Positions 10,391 to 19,577 of a stretch of 64,000 nt of DNA are shown piece by piece. The notes beneath the pieces are model-generated. The model searched no databases. It saw only the letters and a program-made list of their open reading frames with translations, and had not been told where the DNA came from. The translations under genes were made by a program, and so were the position numbers. Each line of letters starts with the position of its first letter. Within the stretch, counting starts at the first letter, position 1. Origin of the DNA: Robertmurraya dakarensis (GTDB taxonomy: Bacteria; Bacillota; Bacilli; Bacillales; Cytobacillaceae); contig NZ_LT707408.1 in assembly GCF_900156875.1 (NCBI RefSeq), positions 195,958-259,957 of the forward strand, written 5' to 3'.

Positions 10391-10822
10391 ATGCCTCCAA
10401 AAGAGATCACATCGACAGAAATGGCTAGTAATAAGAAGAAAAACGACGCTGTGAATAAAATAATTCAATATATTGATAAGAATTATAAAAATAAGATAAG
10501 TCTTGAGGAGCTTTCCAATGTATCTGGTTATAATAAAAGTTATATTTCTCAGATCGTTAAGCTTAATCTCGGAATCAACTTTTATGAATATCTAACTAGA
10601 ATTAGATTAAGGGAAGCAACTTATGCTTTGGCTAACCTGGAAGAAAAAATATCTGATATTGCACTCTCATATGGGTTTTCCGATGTGAAATCATTTAATA
10701 CGGCATTTAGAGGGAGTTTTGGAAAAACACCTTCAGAATACAGAAAACAAATTTCTATTAAAAAGGATTCCCAACAGCTGTTAACCGAAAAAAATACCTT
10801 GAAGAAGAATATTGGAAGTTAA
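10391..10822 (+). CDS. AraC-type DNA-binding protein (zero-frame product)
   Basis: A stand-alone AraC/XylS DNA-binding domain of 143 residues: helix-turn-helix 1 in LEELSNVSGYNKSYISQIV, helix-turn-helix 2 in ISDIALSYGFSDVKSFNTAF, ending in the FGKTPSEYRK signature. No ligand-binding domain precedes it. A convincing ribosome binding site is not visible before ATG 10391; the N-terminus may start further in. At codon 133 the frame enters a run of seven A (10788-10794); the -1 frame from there stays open for 77 more codons and looks like the true continuation, so this gene is either disrupted or frameshifted. It precedes the nik-like operon, which it might control. Confidence 0.75.
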   Translation: MPPKEITSTEMASNKKKNDAVNKIIQYIDKNYKNKISLEELSNVSGYNKSYISQIVKLNLGINFYEYLTRIRLREATYALANLEEKISDIALSYGFSDVKSFNTAFRGSFGKTPSEYRKQISIKKDSQQLLTEKNTLKKNIGS

Positions 10823-11025
10823 TTGAAGGTAAAAAAGAAGTGAATACATCATCAGAATTATTTTTTCAGAATAAAGATAAGAAGGAAGAAAAGGAAATAT
10901 TGGATGAAGAGGATTATCAAACTTTTAAAGATATTCGAAAGGCCCTTAATCATTCATTAAAAAAGCTTACCAAACTGGAAGGAAAATTTTCTAACAATGC
11001 AGACTCACAAAAACTTGATATATAA
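10792..11025 (+). CDS. -1 frame continuation of the AraC-type gene
   Basis: Reading -1 from the A7 run gives KYLEEEYWKLIEGKKEV and then a lysine/glutamate-rich, probably coiled-coil tail to a stop at 11023-11025; the joined product would have about 211 residues. The zero frame stops after only nine further codons. Zero-frame codons at the run are GAA AAA AAT, i.e. an A-AAA-AAT heptamer of the X-XXY-YYZ type. The only in-frame start here (GTG 10840) lacks a ribosome binding site. Whether this is programmed frameshifting, transcriptional slippage, a disabling mutation or a sequencing indel cannot be decided here. Confidence 0.45.
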   Translation, partial: KYLEEEYWKLIEGKKEVNTSSELFFQNKDKKEEKEILDEEDYQTFKDIRKALNHSLKKLTKLEGKFSNNADSQKLDI

Positions 11026-11072
11026 GGGTTTTTGAGTAGTATATAACGAATGTTAACATAGTATATTTTTTT

Positions 11073-11115
11073 GAGGATCCTCATTGGTTGATCAAACTTT
11101 TAGGATCCTCTTTTT
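11073..11115 (+). terminator. Terminator after the AraC-type gene
   Basis: GAGGATCCT and AGGATCCTC form a 9-bp stem around a 20-nt loop, followed by TTTTT. It separates the regulator from the importer operon. Confidence 0.8.
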
Positions 11116-11265
11116 CATGTGTTTCATTTCTTTTGTACATGAGTATTTTCTATCCTTCCTCTTTCTCAAGAAATACTAGGTTTCCTTTTTATTTTTATTT
11201 ATACCTAACAGCCATACCAATATCTACAAGTAAAAAATGCAAATTATTTAATATTTAAAATTATA

Positions 11266-11315
11266 TTGACAATAATATCTCCAAACCTTATTATTGATAA
11301 TAGTTCTCATTATCA
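11266..11315 (+). promoter_or_regulatory. Sigma-A promoter with Fur-like operator
   Basis: TTGACA (11266-11271), a 17-bp spacer and TATTAT (11289-11294) form a near-consensus promoter. Immediately after, 11295-11315 reads TGATAAT-N7-ATTATCA, a perfect 7-bp inverted repeat that keeps the outer hexamers of the classical 19-bp Fur box (GATAAT...ATTATC). It covers the expected transcription start, so a Fur-family repressor would block initiation. Confidence 0.75.
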
Positions 11316-11337
11316 TTTGGAAAGGGGAGAAAGTTTT

Positions 11338-12963
11338 ATGTCAGACCGTGTATATAAAAAACGATTTATACTTATTTCCGCAATCATTCTTATTTTATCC
11401 ATCACTTTAATTGGTTGTTCAAGTGAATCAGTAGAAAATTCAGATTCTACTAGTAAAAGCAGCAATATGATTACTTTTGCTTGGCCTAGAGATATCGGCG
11501 AAATGAATCCACATATCTACAATCCATCTCAATTATTTGCTCAATCGATGGTATATGAATCTTTAGTTAGTTACCAAGAAGGGGGCGAACTAAAACCACA
11601 TCTAGCAGAGTCTTGGGAAATTTCTGAGGATGGAAAAGAGTATGTATTCAAATTGCGTCAAAATGTAAAGTTTTCTGATGGCACAAGTTTTAATGCTGAA
11701 ATTGTGAAAAAGAATTTTGATACTATACTAAAAAATGTAGATTTACATAGTTGGCTAGGATTTATACCGAAGATTGCTCAAACAGAAGTCATTGATGAGT
11801 ATACATTTAAATTAACTTTAACAGAACCTTATTACCCTACTATTCAGGAGTTAGCTGTTGTGCGTCCAGTCCGATTCCTGGGGGAAGCTGGTTTCCCTCA
11901 AGATGGGGACACTTCAAAAGGAATTGCAGAACCAGTCGGGACAGGTCCATGGGTATTAGATGAATATAAAGTAGATGAATATGCTATCTTTAAACGCAAT
12001 GAAAATTATTGGGGTGAACTCCCAAGTGTAGAGAGCATTAAAGTAAAAGTTATTCCTGATGCAGAAACACGCGTGCTTGCCTTTGAAAAAGGGGAATTAG
12101 ACCTTGTATATGGTGAGGGTGTTATCAGTATAGATTCTTTTAAACAATTAGAATCTACGGGTTCCTATGGAACTAGTATTTCTGAACCAGTTGCTACTAG
12201 ACAATTAGTTATGAATACGAATAAAGAACAGCTTGCAGATATACGTGTTCGTCAAGCTTTGCATTATGGATTTAATAAACAAGCAATGGTTGATGGAGTG
12301 ACATCTGGATTGGAAGAAAAGGCTGACTATATCTTACCAACAAACATGCCTTACACTTCAAATGTTGATGCAGCTACGGTTGAATATAATGTTGAAAAGG
12401 CGAATCAATTATTAGATGATGCAGGCTGGAAGCTGCCAAAAGGTAAAAATGTTCGTGAAAAAGATGGAAAGCCGTTAGAAATCGAATTAATGTATAACTC
12501 TGCTGAATCAATCCAAAAAACAATGGCTGAAACATTACAGTCTGAGTGGGCAGGATTAGGCGTTAAGCTAAATATTGCCGGAGTGGAACTTACCACTCAA
12601 GTAGAAAGGTTCAAAGCGAATGAGTTCGATATGAATTTCTATAGTAACTTTGGTGCACCATATGATCCGCATACTTTTGTAAACATGATGGCTATAGAAG
12701 GCTTTGGATTTAGAGAAGCGATTTCATCTTATCCTAACAAAGAAGAGTTAATGAACCAAATCGCTGAGGTACAACAAACAACGGATGAAACGGAGCGTCA
12801 ACAACTTTATACATCGATTTTAGGATCACTGCAAGAACAGGCAGCCATTGTACCTATATCGTATATTAAAAAAATAGCTATCTATCAAAAGGATGTTTCT
12901 AATTTTACATTCCCTGCTAATCGAGATGAACATCCATTTTCAGGAATCAGCGTAAAGAAGTAA
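11338..12963 (+). CDS. nikA: Nickel/metallophore-type ABC transporter substrate-binding lipoprotein (NikA-like)
   Basis: A family 5 extracellular binding protein of 541 residues. A lipoprotein signal ends at ...SITLIGC (Cys about residue 27). The body follows E. coli NikA closely in motif order: ITFAWPRDIGEMNPHIY, FAQSMVYESLV, the VRPVRFL arginine region, GTGPWVLDEYK, VIPDAETRVLAFEKGELDL, and GAPYDPHTF near the C-terminus. Members of this subfamily bind Ni-histidine, Ni/Co/Zn-opine metallophores or iron chelates. The start is ATG 11338 after GGAAAGGGGAG. It opens a nikABCDE-type operon behind a Fur-like box, which suggests metal-limited expression; the real metal is not determinable. Confidence 0.85.
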   Translation: MSDRVYKKRFILISAIILILSITLIGCSSESVENSDSTSKSSNMITFAWPRDIGEMNPHIYNPSQLFAQSMVYESLVSYQEGGELKPHLAESWEISEDGKEYVFKLRQNVKFSDGTSFNAEIVKKNFDTILKNVDLHSWLGFIPKIAQTEVIDEYTFKLTLTEPYYPTIQELAVVRPVRFLGEAGFPQDGDTSKGIAEPVGTGPWVLDEYKVDEYAIFKRNENYWGELPSVESIKVKVIPDAETRVLAFEKGELDLVYGEGVISIDSFKQLESTGSYGTSISEPVATRQLVMNTNKEQLADIRVRQALHYGFNKQAMVDGVTSGLEEKADYILPTNMPYTSNVDAATVEYNVEKANQLLDDAGWKLPKGKNVREKDGKPLEIELMYNSAESIQKTMAETLQSEWAGLGVKLNIAGVELTTQVERFKANEFDMNFYSNFGAPYDPHTFVNMMAIEGFGFREAISSYPNKEELMNQIAEVQQTTDETERQQLYTSILGSLQEQAAIVPISYIKKIAIYQKDVSNFTFPANRDEHPFSGISVKK

Positions 12964-12980
12964 GCGACAGGAGAGTTTTT

Positions 12981-13925
12981 ATGGGTACTTATGTCTTGAA
13001 ACGAATAATCACAATCGTTCCAATCTTTCTTTTGGCCACTTTACTTACCTTTGGAATGATAAACCTATCACCGGTGGACCCAGCTGAGGCATACTTTACT
13101 GCTGCACATATCCAAGCTACAGATGAGATGTTGGAAGAAAAAAGACATGAGTTCGGATTAGATCAGCCTCTCCTAATCCAATATGTGAATGCCCTTATTA
13201 AGATATGCCAATTTGATTTTGGCATATCTTATGTTACGAATAAACCAGTATGGGAGGAGATTACCTCTCGATTGCCAGCAACTATTCAGCTAACTATAGG
13301 TAGTCTTTTGATCGCAATCTTAGTAAGTATCCCCATAGGGTTTTTAGCAGGTTTAAAGAAGAACAGTGCAATTGATCATTTTAGCCGATTCCTTTCTTTT
13401 ATAGGGGCATCCATCCCATCGTTTTGGCTTGGGTATTTATTCATTTTTTTCTTTTCTGTGAAACTAGACCTTTTCCCAGTGGTAGGTACGGGAACTTGGA
13501 AACATTTAATTTTACCTTCAGTCACGTTGGCGTTCCCTTTAATAGCTTTATATACCCGATTGTTACGTGCAAGTGTTCTTGAAAATTTACAAGAGTCATA
13601 TGTTCTTTTTGCGCGGACGAGAGGGATTCATGAAAAAATCATAATGGGAAAGCATGTATTAAGAATTGCGATTTCTCCGATGATATCTGGACTTGGAATG
13701 AATTTAGGAAACTTAATGACTGGAGCCATCATTGTAGAGGCAGTCTTTTCATGGCCAGGGTTTGGGCGGTATTTTATTGAAGCTATTTTTAACCGTGATG
13801 TTCCAGTTATTCAAGGCTATGTTCTATTAGCAGCGGGAATATTCCTTACCAGCAACTTAATTGTCGACCTTATCCAAATGTATATCGACCCACGTATTTC
13901 TAGAAAAGGAAGGCAGTACCAATGA
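12981..13925 (+). CDS. nikB: ABC transporter permease (NikB-like)
   Basis: A 314-residue DppB/OppB-type permease with six hydrophobic segments. The N-terminal signature MGTYVLKRIITIVPIFLLAT, the FGISYVTNKPV segment and the EAA loop region around ARTRGIHEKIIMGKHVLR are characteristic. ATG 12981 follows GACAGGAGAG. It overlaps the next permease gene by 4 nt, and together they form the membrane channel for the NikA-like binding protein. Confidence 0.88.
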   Translation: MGTYVLKRIITIVPIFLLATLLTFGMINLSPVDPAEAYFTAAHIQATDEMLEEKRHEFGLDQPLLIQYVNALIKICQFDFGISYVTNKPVWEEITSRLPATIQLTIGSLLIAILVSIPIGFLAGLKKNSAIDHFSRFLSFIGASIPSFWLGYLFIFFFSVKLDLFPVVGTGTWKHLILPSVTLAFPLIALYTRLLRASVLENLQESYVLFARTRGIHEKIIMGKHVLRIAISPMISGLGMNLGNLMTGAIIVEAVFSWPGFGRYFIEAIFNRDVPVIQGYVLLAAGIFLTSNLIVDLIQMYIDPRISRKGRQYQ

Positions 13926-14752
13926 AAGCAAAGCTTCGTGATATGTTAAAAAGTCAAAAAGTGTTTGTCATTTGTTCTCTAATACTATGCGTGTTATTTT
14001 TGATCACAATCTTTGCCCCTTGGGTTGCACCAAATGATCCTATCGCTGTTAATTTAGCTCATAAACTGCAGCCACCTTCATTGGATTATCCATTAGGAAC
14101 AGATCATTTAGGTCGGTGTACGTTATCACGTATACTTTATGGTGCTCGTATATCTTTAGGTTTTGCTATACTAATATTTATTTCAGCTTTAAGTATTGGA
14201 TTGATTATTGGTATTATTGCTGGTTATAAAGGCGGCTGGGTAGATCAATTGTTAATGAGATTGGGTGATGGTCTGATGGCGATTCCAAGCCTTTTGTTTG
14301 TTATTGGCTTTGTTGGTATTTGGGGAGCTGGACTAAAACAAGTTATTATAGGGTTAATTCTCGTCCAATGGGTTTACTATGCAAGGGTCATTCGAGGAAT
14401 GGTTCTAAGTCTGAAAGAACACAACTATATTACTGCAGCTAAAATCAGCGGTTCTTCAACATGTAAGATCATGAGGAAACATATTATTCCTAATGTTCTT
14501 CCGTCGCTGGCAGTTATGGGGACATTAGAAATGGGCTGGGCGATTATGAATTTATCATCCATGTCCTTTTTGGGCTTAGGTGTGCAACCTCCTGCAGCAG
14601 AATGGGGGGCGATGATTCTTGAAGGGAAGTCCTATATCAGAACACACCCAGCATTAATGATTTATCCAGGTTTAATGATTATGCTAGTCGTTGTTACCTT
14701 TAATTTATTAGGTGAATCACTATCAGAACGTTTTGGGGTTAAACGCCGTTAA
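13922..14752 (+). CDS. nikC: ABC transporter permease (NikC-like)
   Basis: A 276-residue OppC/DppC/NikC-type permease. It has an N-terminal membrane segment (about 16-38), the periplasmic motif HPLGTDHLGR-like YPLGTDHLGRCTLSRILYG, and the EAA loop AAKISGSSTCKIMRKHIIPN. ATGA overlap with the preceding permease gene shows translational coupling. NikD-type ATPase follows 19 bp downstream. Confidence 0.88.
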   Translation: MKAKLRDMLKSQKVFVICSLILCVLFLITIFAPWVAPNDPIAVNLAHKLQPPSLDYPLGTDHLGRCTLSRILYGARISLGFAILIFISALSIGLIIGIIAGYKGGWVDQLLMRLGDGLMAIPSLLFVIGFVGIWGAGLKQVIIGLILVQWVYYARVIRGMVLSLKEHNYITAAKISGSSTCKIMRKHIIPNVLPSLAVMGTLEMGWAIMNLSSMSFLGLGVQPPAAEWGAMILEGKSYIRTHPALMIYPGLMIMLVVVTFNLLGESLSERFGVKRR

Positions 14753-14771
14753 TATAAAGGACTGTTGATGA

Positions 14772-15602
14772 ATGGAGAAAAAAAATCGAAACATTTTAAG
14801 TGTAAGAGACTTACAGGTTCAAGTAAGAACGAAAGAAGGTTCTTCCACACTTGTTCAGAATATTAATTTTGACATTAAAAAAGGGGAGATTCTAGGTCTC
14901 GTTGGGGAAAGCGGCAGTGGTAAAACTGTGACAAGTATGTCTGTCTTGCAGCTGCATGATAGAAAAAGTATGGATATTACGGGGAGTATTACACTGCACG
15001 ATAGGGAATTGAACGGCTTAGAAAACAAGGAAATGAGAAAAATTAGAGGGAAGGATATTGCTTTTATTATGCAAAATCCGATGAATGCTTTTACTCCCGT
15101 TTTTACGATTGGCCATCAATTTATTGAAACCATTAGATCTCATACCTCACTTAAGAATAAGCAGGCAAAGGATCTAGCGACTGATATGATGGAAAGTGTA
15201 AATTTGCCAGATCCTGATAAACTGTTAAAAAAATACCCTTTTCAATTGAGCGGAGGAATGCTTCAGCGAGTGATGATCGCGATGGCTGCATGCTTAAAAC
15301 CATCCGTTATTATTGCCGATGAGCCAACTACTGCACTTGATCTTCATAGCCAATTATTAGTACTGCGTCTTTTAGATAAGATTCGTTCTAAATATGGTAC
15401 ATCTATTTTGCTCATTTCGCATGATCTTGGAGTCATTTCTGAAATGGCGGATAACGTAATCGTGATGAAACAAGGAAGGATTGTAGAAACTGCAAATGTG
15501 TATGAATTATTTGACAATCCACAACACGAGTACACAAAGAAGCTTTTAAGGACAAGGCCAACCTTATATTCCCAAAAACAACCTTATACTTATATGTTGT
15601 GA
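14772..15602 (+). CDS. nikD: ABC transporter ATP-binding protein (NikD-like)
   Basis: A 276-residue ATPase. Walker A GESGSGKT (around residue 44), Q-loop IMQNPMNAF, signature LSGGMLQRVMIAMA, Walker [13 protein letters not shown] and the H-loop ISHDLGV are all intact. The Cys-rich C-terminal domain found in OppD/DppD is missing, as in NikD. It pairs with the second ATPase gene downstream to form a heterodimer. Confidence 0.88.
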   Translation: MEKKNRNILSVRDLQVQVRTKEGSSTLVQNINFDIKKGEILGLVGESGSGKTVTSMSVLQLHDRKSMDITGSITLHDRELNGLENKEMRKIRGKDIAFIMQNPMNAFTPVFTIGHQFIETIRSHTSLKNKQAKDLATDMMESVNLPDPDKLLKKYPFQLSGGMLQRVMIAMAACLKPSVIIADEPTTALDLHSQLLVLRLLDKIRSKYGTSILLISHDLGVISEMADNVIVMKQGRIVETANVYELFDNPQHEYTKKLLRTRPTLYSQKQPYTYML

Positions 15603-15633
15603 TATCGATTGAATTTTTCAAGGGGTGATACCA

Positions 15634-16449
15634 ATGAGCTTATTAGAGGTAAAACAAGTAAATCATAGCTATGATTCTAAGAAGCTTTTTAAATGGAAGA
15701 ATCAATCAAATAAAATTCTTATTGATATTTCCTTTGTTATTGAAGAAGGAACATGTTTAGGTTTAATTGGTACAAGTGGAGCTGGTAAAAGTACCTTAGG
15801 AAAAGTGATACTTGGCATACAACCTCCACAAGAAGGTCAGGTGCTGTTTCAGGGGAATGATATCTATAAAGCGGATAAGCTTACTCGGCTAAAATTACGT
15901 CGTGATCTCCAGGTTGTTTTTCAAGATTCCTATTCATCGGTTAATCCTCGCATGACAGCAGAACAAATTATAAGCGAGCCATTAGAGAATTATGAAAAGC
16001 TAACTGTAGGAGAACAAAGAAGAAGGGTTATTGAACTATTAGAAAGAGTAGGCTTAAATGAAAATGATTTAAAAAAATTCCCGCATCAATTTAGTGGTGG
16101 ACAACTGCAAAGGATTAACATTGCTAGAGCAATTGCTCTGAAACCGAAGTTAATCGTCCTTGACGAATCAGTTAGTAGTTTAGACATGGTTACACAAAGC
16201 TTAATTTTACAATTATTAAGCGAATTAAAGGATGACTTCGGCTTATCTTATCTTTTTATTACACATGATATTAAAGCAGCCTTTTCCATTTCTGATCAAA
16301 TTGGTGTCCTTGAAAAAGGAGAATTGATTGAGCTTTACGATTCAAAAGACCAATTTTTTTCATCGAAACACCCTATAGTTAAACAATTAAGAGACTCCAT
16401 CCTTGCTGAACACCCACGTTTTCGCACACTTACAACGAAGGCAAACTGA
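15634..16449 (+). CDS. nikE: ABC transporter ATP-binding protein (NikE-like)
   Basis: A 271-residue ATPase with Walker A GTSGAGKST, Q-loop VFQDSYSSVNPRM, signature FSGGQLQRINIARA and Walker B LIVLDESVSSLD; the usual DEP is DES here, as in NikE. The start is ATG 15634, 8 nt after AAGGGGTG; the in-frame GTG at 15625 lies inside that ribosome binding site. It is the last gene of the operon, with a terminator about 35 bp beyond. Confidence 0.88.
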   Translation: MSLLEVKQVNHSYDSKKLFKWKNQSNKILIDISFVIEEGTCLGLIGTSGAGKSTLGKVILGIQPPQEGQVLFQGNDIYKADKLTRLKLRRDLQVVFQDSYSSVNPRMTAEQIISEPLENYEKLTVGEQRRRVIELLERVGLNENDLKKFPHQFSGGQLQRINIARAIALKPKLIVLDESVSSLDMVTQSLILQLLSELKDDFGLSYLFITHDIKAAFSISDQIGVLEKGELIELYDSKDQFFSSKHPIVKQLRDSILAEHPRFRTLTTKAN

Positions 16450-16481
16450 CTAACAGAAGAGGATAGTAAGACGTATGAGTA

Positions 16482-16505
16482 AGGACAGGGAAACCTGTCT
16501 TTTTC
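16482..16505 (+). terminator. Terminator of the nik-like operon
   Basis: GACAGG and CCTGTC form a 6-bp stem with a GAAA loop, followed by TTTTTC. The remaining gap to 16765 contains no gene I can support. Confidence 0.8.
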
Positions 16506-16765
16506 TACATAATGAAGAAATTATTCTATTAGGTTATTAATCATTTTACTACTTGTTTGGTTAGGGTTTATAGGTGTTATTTTAATGGGAGTGTCTTGTG
16601 AGGATAAAAAACCTTCTCATCTTATAGGTGCCCCAAAAAATAACCAGAAACAATAGTTGTTAACGTTTCGAATGGTTAAATTTGCTTAGGTTGTTGTAAC
16701 AATGTGGAAAGCCCTAAATCAAGTAGCTTCAATCGATTAAGTTACACATAAAGTAGGAGGAATTT

Positions 16766-18121
16766 ATGAAATTGGCAACAGAATCAATGGTCTTAAATAA
16801 CACTACATCCTACAGCCATAGGGAGTATTTAGTGTTGGCTATTCCACTCATTATATCAGGCATTTCAACACCAATTTTAGGGGCTGTTGATACAGCAGTA
16901 GTTGGAAGAATTCCTGATCCAGCTTCAATTGGAGGTGTTGCTGTTGGGGCCGTAATCTTTAATACAATGTACTGGCTGCTTGGATTCCTGCGAGTGAGTA
17001 CAAGTGGATTTACTGCTCAGGCAGAAGGAGCAAATAATCAAAATGAAATGATCCTATCCCTTCTAAGACCAATGGTTTTAGCCCTATTTTTTGGCGTATT
17101 GTTTATCAGCTTACAGGGCCCCATTCAAACTATTGCCTTAACATTAATCGGAGGAAGTGAGGCGGTAGCATCTATTGCTTCCACCTATTTTTCTATTCGA
17201 ATTTGGGGAGCTCCCTTTATTCTACTAAGCTATGTCATTATTGGTTGGCTTATTGGCATGGGGAAGGTTCGCTTAGCTTTAGCTACTCAAGTATGGATGA
17301 ATGTCATAAACATCATATTAGACCTTGTTTTTGTCTTAAAATTAGGAATGGGAGTTAAGGGCGTTGCTTATGCTACTCTTATTGCTGAGGTTAGTGCTGT
17401 TGTGTTAGGGGCATGGCTTCTATATTTGACTAATAGAGAGAAGCTAGCACATATAAAGTTATCAATGTTGTTAGAAACAGAACCAATTCTAAAGATGATG
17501 AAAATGAACAGGGATTTATTCCTGAGGACTGTATGTCTACTTACAATGACAGTACTTTTTACTTCTATTGGTGCAAGTATGGGGGAAGTGACGTTAGCGG
17601 CCAACGCCATCTTACTACAAATTCACTATATAATAGCTTATTTATTTGGTGGTTTCGCGAATGCTTCTAGTATATTGGTCGGTAGAGCTATTGGTGGGGC
17701 AAATTTGTTTCTTTATAAGCGTGCGTACATTCTTTCCGCTCAGTGGGGATTAGGCTCAGCAATTCTTTTGAGTTTAAGCGTACTTATTTTCGGAGAAAGT
17801 ATCGTCGCCTCATTTACGACAATTACCGAAGTAAAAGCTATGTCAGAGGACCTCCTAGTATGGATGCTTGTATTTCCGATTTTTGGTTTCTGGGGTTTGC
17901 AGCTAGAAGGAATTTTTTCCGGTGCTACCGAAGCAAAATCTATCCGGGATTCCATTGCTTTAGCATTGATGGTCTTTCTAATTGCGCTTTGGTTGTTTGT
18001 ACCTCAATATCATAATCATGGATTATGGATAGCGTTTGTCGTATTTAGTTTATCTCGTTCCTTCTTTTTATCGTTATTTGTTCCCAAATTAACTCGTGAA
18101 AAATTTACAAACAACAACTAA
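16766..18121 (+). CDS. MATE family efflux transporter (DinF-like)
   Basis: A 451-residue protein with about twelve hydrophobic segments arranged as two homologous halves, typical of multidrug and toxin extrusion antiporters. The first helix has the AIPLIISGISTPILGAVDTAVVGR pattern (around residues 25-48) seen in the DinF branch, with the conserved Asp of helix 1. ATG 16766 follows AGTAGGAGGA. It has its own transcription unit after the nik terminator; a role in exporting a metal chelator is conceivable from position only. Confidence 0.85.
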   Translation: MKLATESMVLNNTTSYSHREYLVLAIPLIISGISTPILGAVDTAVVGRIPDPASIGGVAVGAVIFNTMYWLLGFLRVSTSGFTAQAEGANNQNEMILSLLRPMVLALFFGVLFISLQGPIQTIALTLIGGSEAVASIASTYFSIRIWGAPFILLSYVIIGWLIGMGKVRLALATQVWMNVINIILDLVFVLKLGMGVKGVAYATLIAEVSAVVLGAWLLYLTNREKLAHIKLSMLLETEPILKMMKMNRDLFLRTVCLLTMTVLFTSIGASMGEVTLAANAILLQIHYIIAYLFGGFANASSILVGRAIGGANLFLYKRAYILSAQWGLGSAILLSLSVLIFGESIVASFTTITEVKAMSEDLLVWMLVFPIFGFWGLQLEGIFSGATEAKSIRDSIALALMVFLIALWLFVPQYHNHGLWIAFVVFSLSRSFFLSLFVPKLTREKFTNNN

Positions 18122-18248
18122 GCTCTAGAATTCTATTACCTTATTATAAATAGTATATAGGTTTTTTTATCCTCATCACTGCATTAATGAAACTACCCCC
18201 TATGTTATGATTAAAGGGGGTTATGATATATCTATTGCTTGAATATGT

Positions 18249-18899
18249 TTATATTCTCTCATTAGGAGCGTAGTACACATTTTCTTTTAAACTTTTAAAA
18301 AGATGGCGTAATAGGCTAACTGATACAGTTATCCAGGCTAATATTGAAATGTACACCATAATACGAGGAATAGCTGCTAGCATGGGTACATCTAATGCTA
18401 CAGAAAGTTGATAGGTGCTAGTTGTGTACATGGCAAGTGGAAATACCATTCCCCATAATTGTGGTTCGTATGACAGAGGATAGCCGTTATATAGATATCT
18501 CCAGATCATTAAAATAAATAATAAAGGTATCCACCAAGTACCGGTTATCCAGAAAAATAATGTAAAGCCCTTTAAAAAAGGTGTAATTTCGATCAATAAT
18601 GACCAATTCTTTGCGTGTAAGATTAATGTAGAACCAGCTAAGGTTGTAATAGCAACAGCACCCATATTAATCCAATACGGAGGTGTAAGAGCTGCAAATT
18701 CTAATTTTAAAAATGTAAGTATTAATAGTAAAATATTTACTAGAAATGCAGATAAAATTAGGGAAATCGTTCCCTTATCCAAATGGCTAAGGCCTTCCAT
18801 AAAGGGTTTTTGAATAATTAGTGCAAGGACTAACTCAAATAAAGAATAAACAAATAAAGATATACAAATAAAAAATATTCCATAGTTAAACTTTTTCAA
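18249..18899 (-). pseudogene. TDT family transporter (TehA/Mae1 type), N-terminally truncated
   Basis: The C-terminal two-thirds of a tellurite-resistance/dicarboxylate transporter protein: PPYWINMGAVAITTLAGSTL, the FFWITGTWWIPLL helix and the YEPQLWGMVFPLAMYTTSTY segment are typical of the family. Members usually have about 330 residues and ten helices starting with a PGYF..VMATGI-type segment, which is absent. Translation could start at TTG 18899, 6 nt after GGAGGG, giving 216 residues and six or seven helices. Upstream in-frame sequence to 19058 does not resemble the family. I read it as a decaying or 5'-deleted gene, although a short functional form is not excluded. Confidence 0.6.
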
Positions 18900-19197
18900 T
18901 GAAATCCCTCCATTATCATTTTTATTGGAATACATGCACCTTTTATTGATGGTTCTAATACGAATGCTACTTTTTTCCTTAATAACAGTTAAACTCCAAA
19001 ATGTTTGTATAAGTGAATAGTAACTCAAAGTGACAGAATTTTCTGTAATATTAATCACATAAAGACGGTTTTAATATAAATTAACTACTTTTATTACGGT
19101 GATTTTTTAGATCTCAATTGTTCAAATATCAAATACTAATTATTACTAAAACGTACCTTATGTGTATATAGAGTCGTTTAAAAGAAGTTTAGTTCGG

Positions 19198-19268
19198 TTT
19201 ACAAAAAAAAGACGCTATGATATATTAAAAATATTAAATATGTTAAATAAAAATTTAACAAAATTAAC
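19198..19268 (+). promoter_or_regulatory. Promoter with GbsR-type operator before betA
   Basis: TTTACA (19198-19203), a 17-bp spacer and TATATT (19221-19226) form a good sigma-A promoter. The operator at 19242-19268 starts with the perfect inverted repeat GTTAAAT-N4-ATTTAAC and is followed by a third TTAAC half site. The same 27-bp pattern is found before the betaine-binding protein and gbsA genes. The leader from here to betA is about 340 nt and contains an 8-codon ORF (ATG 19281, after AAAGGAG); no other gene in 18900-19577 is convincing. Confidence 0.7.
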
Positions 19269-19577
19269 AAAAGGAGTTAAATGTTCATCAATGGGAATGG
19301 GATTTAAGCTCATGTCCGAAAAAAGAGTGATATCAATCATTTTTTGTACGGGTAATAGGGTAGGATCGCGAACATTCTGGCCGTGGACTACATGTTTGGA
19401 AAAGCTGGACTGAAAGAATACATAGAGTATGAATATACATTTCGTAGTATATGGCACTGAATTAGTTTTTAGATGATTTCAAAAAAATCTAGCAAACTAT
19501 TAATTGCTTTTAATAAGTTGGATGTAATGATTTAAAAAAGAATTGCATCAACCACAACAACTCAGGAGGTCTAAAAG

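Noticed and set aside
18192-18222. Terminator for the truncated TDT gene
   Set aside because: ACCCCC/GGGGGT can pair, but no T-run follows on either strand, so I do not list it.
19162-19457. Overlapping open frames on both strands before betA
   Set aside because: They cover the promoter and operator, have no ribosome binding site at their starts and no recognisable sequence.
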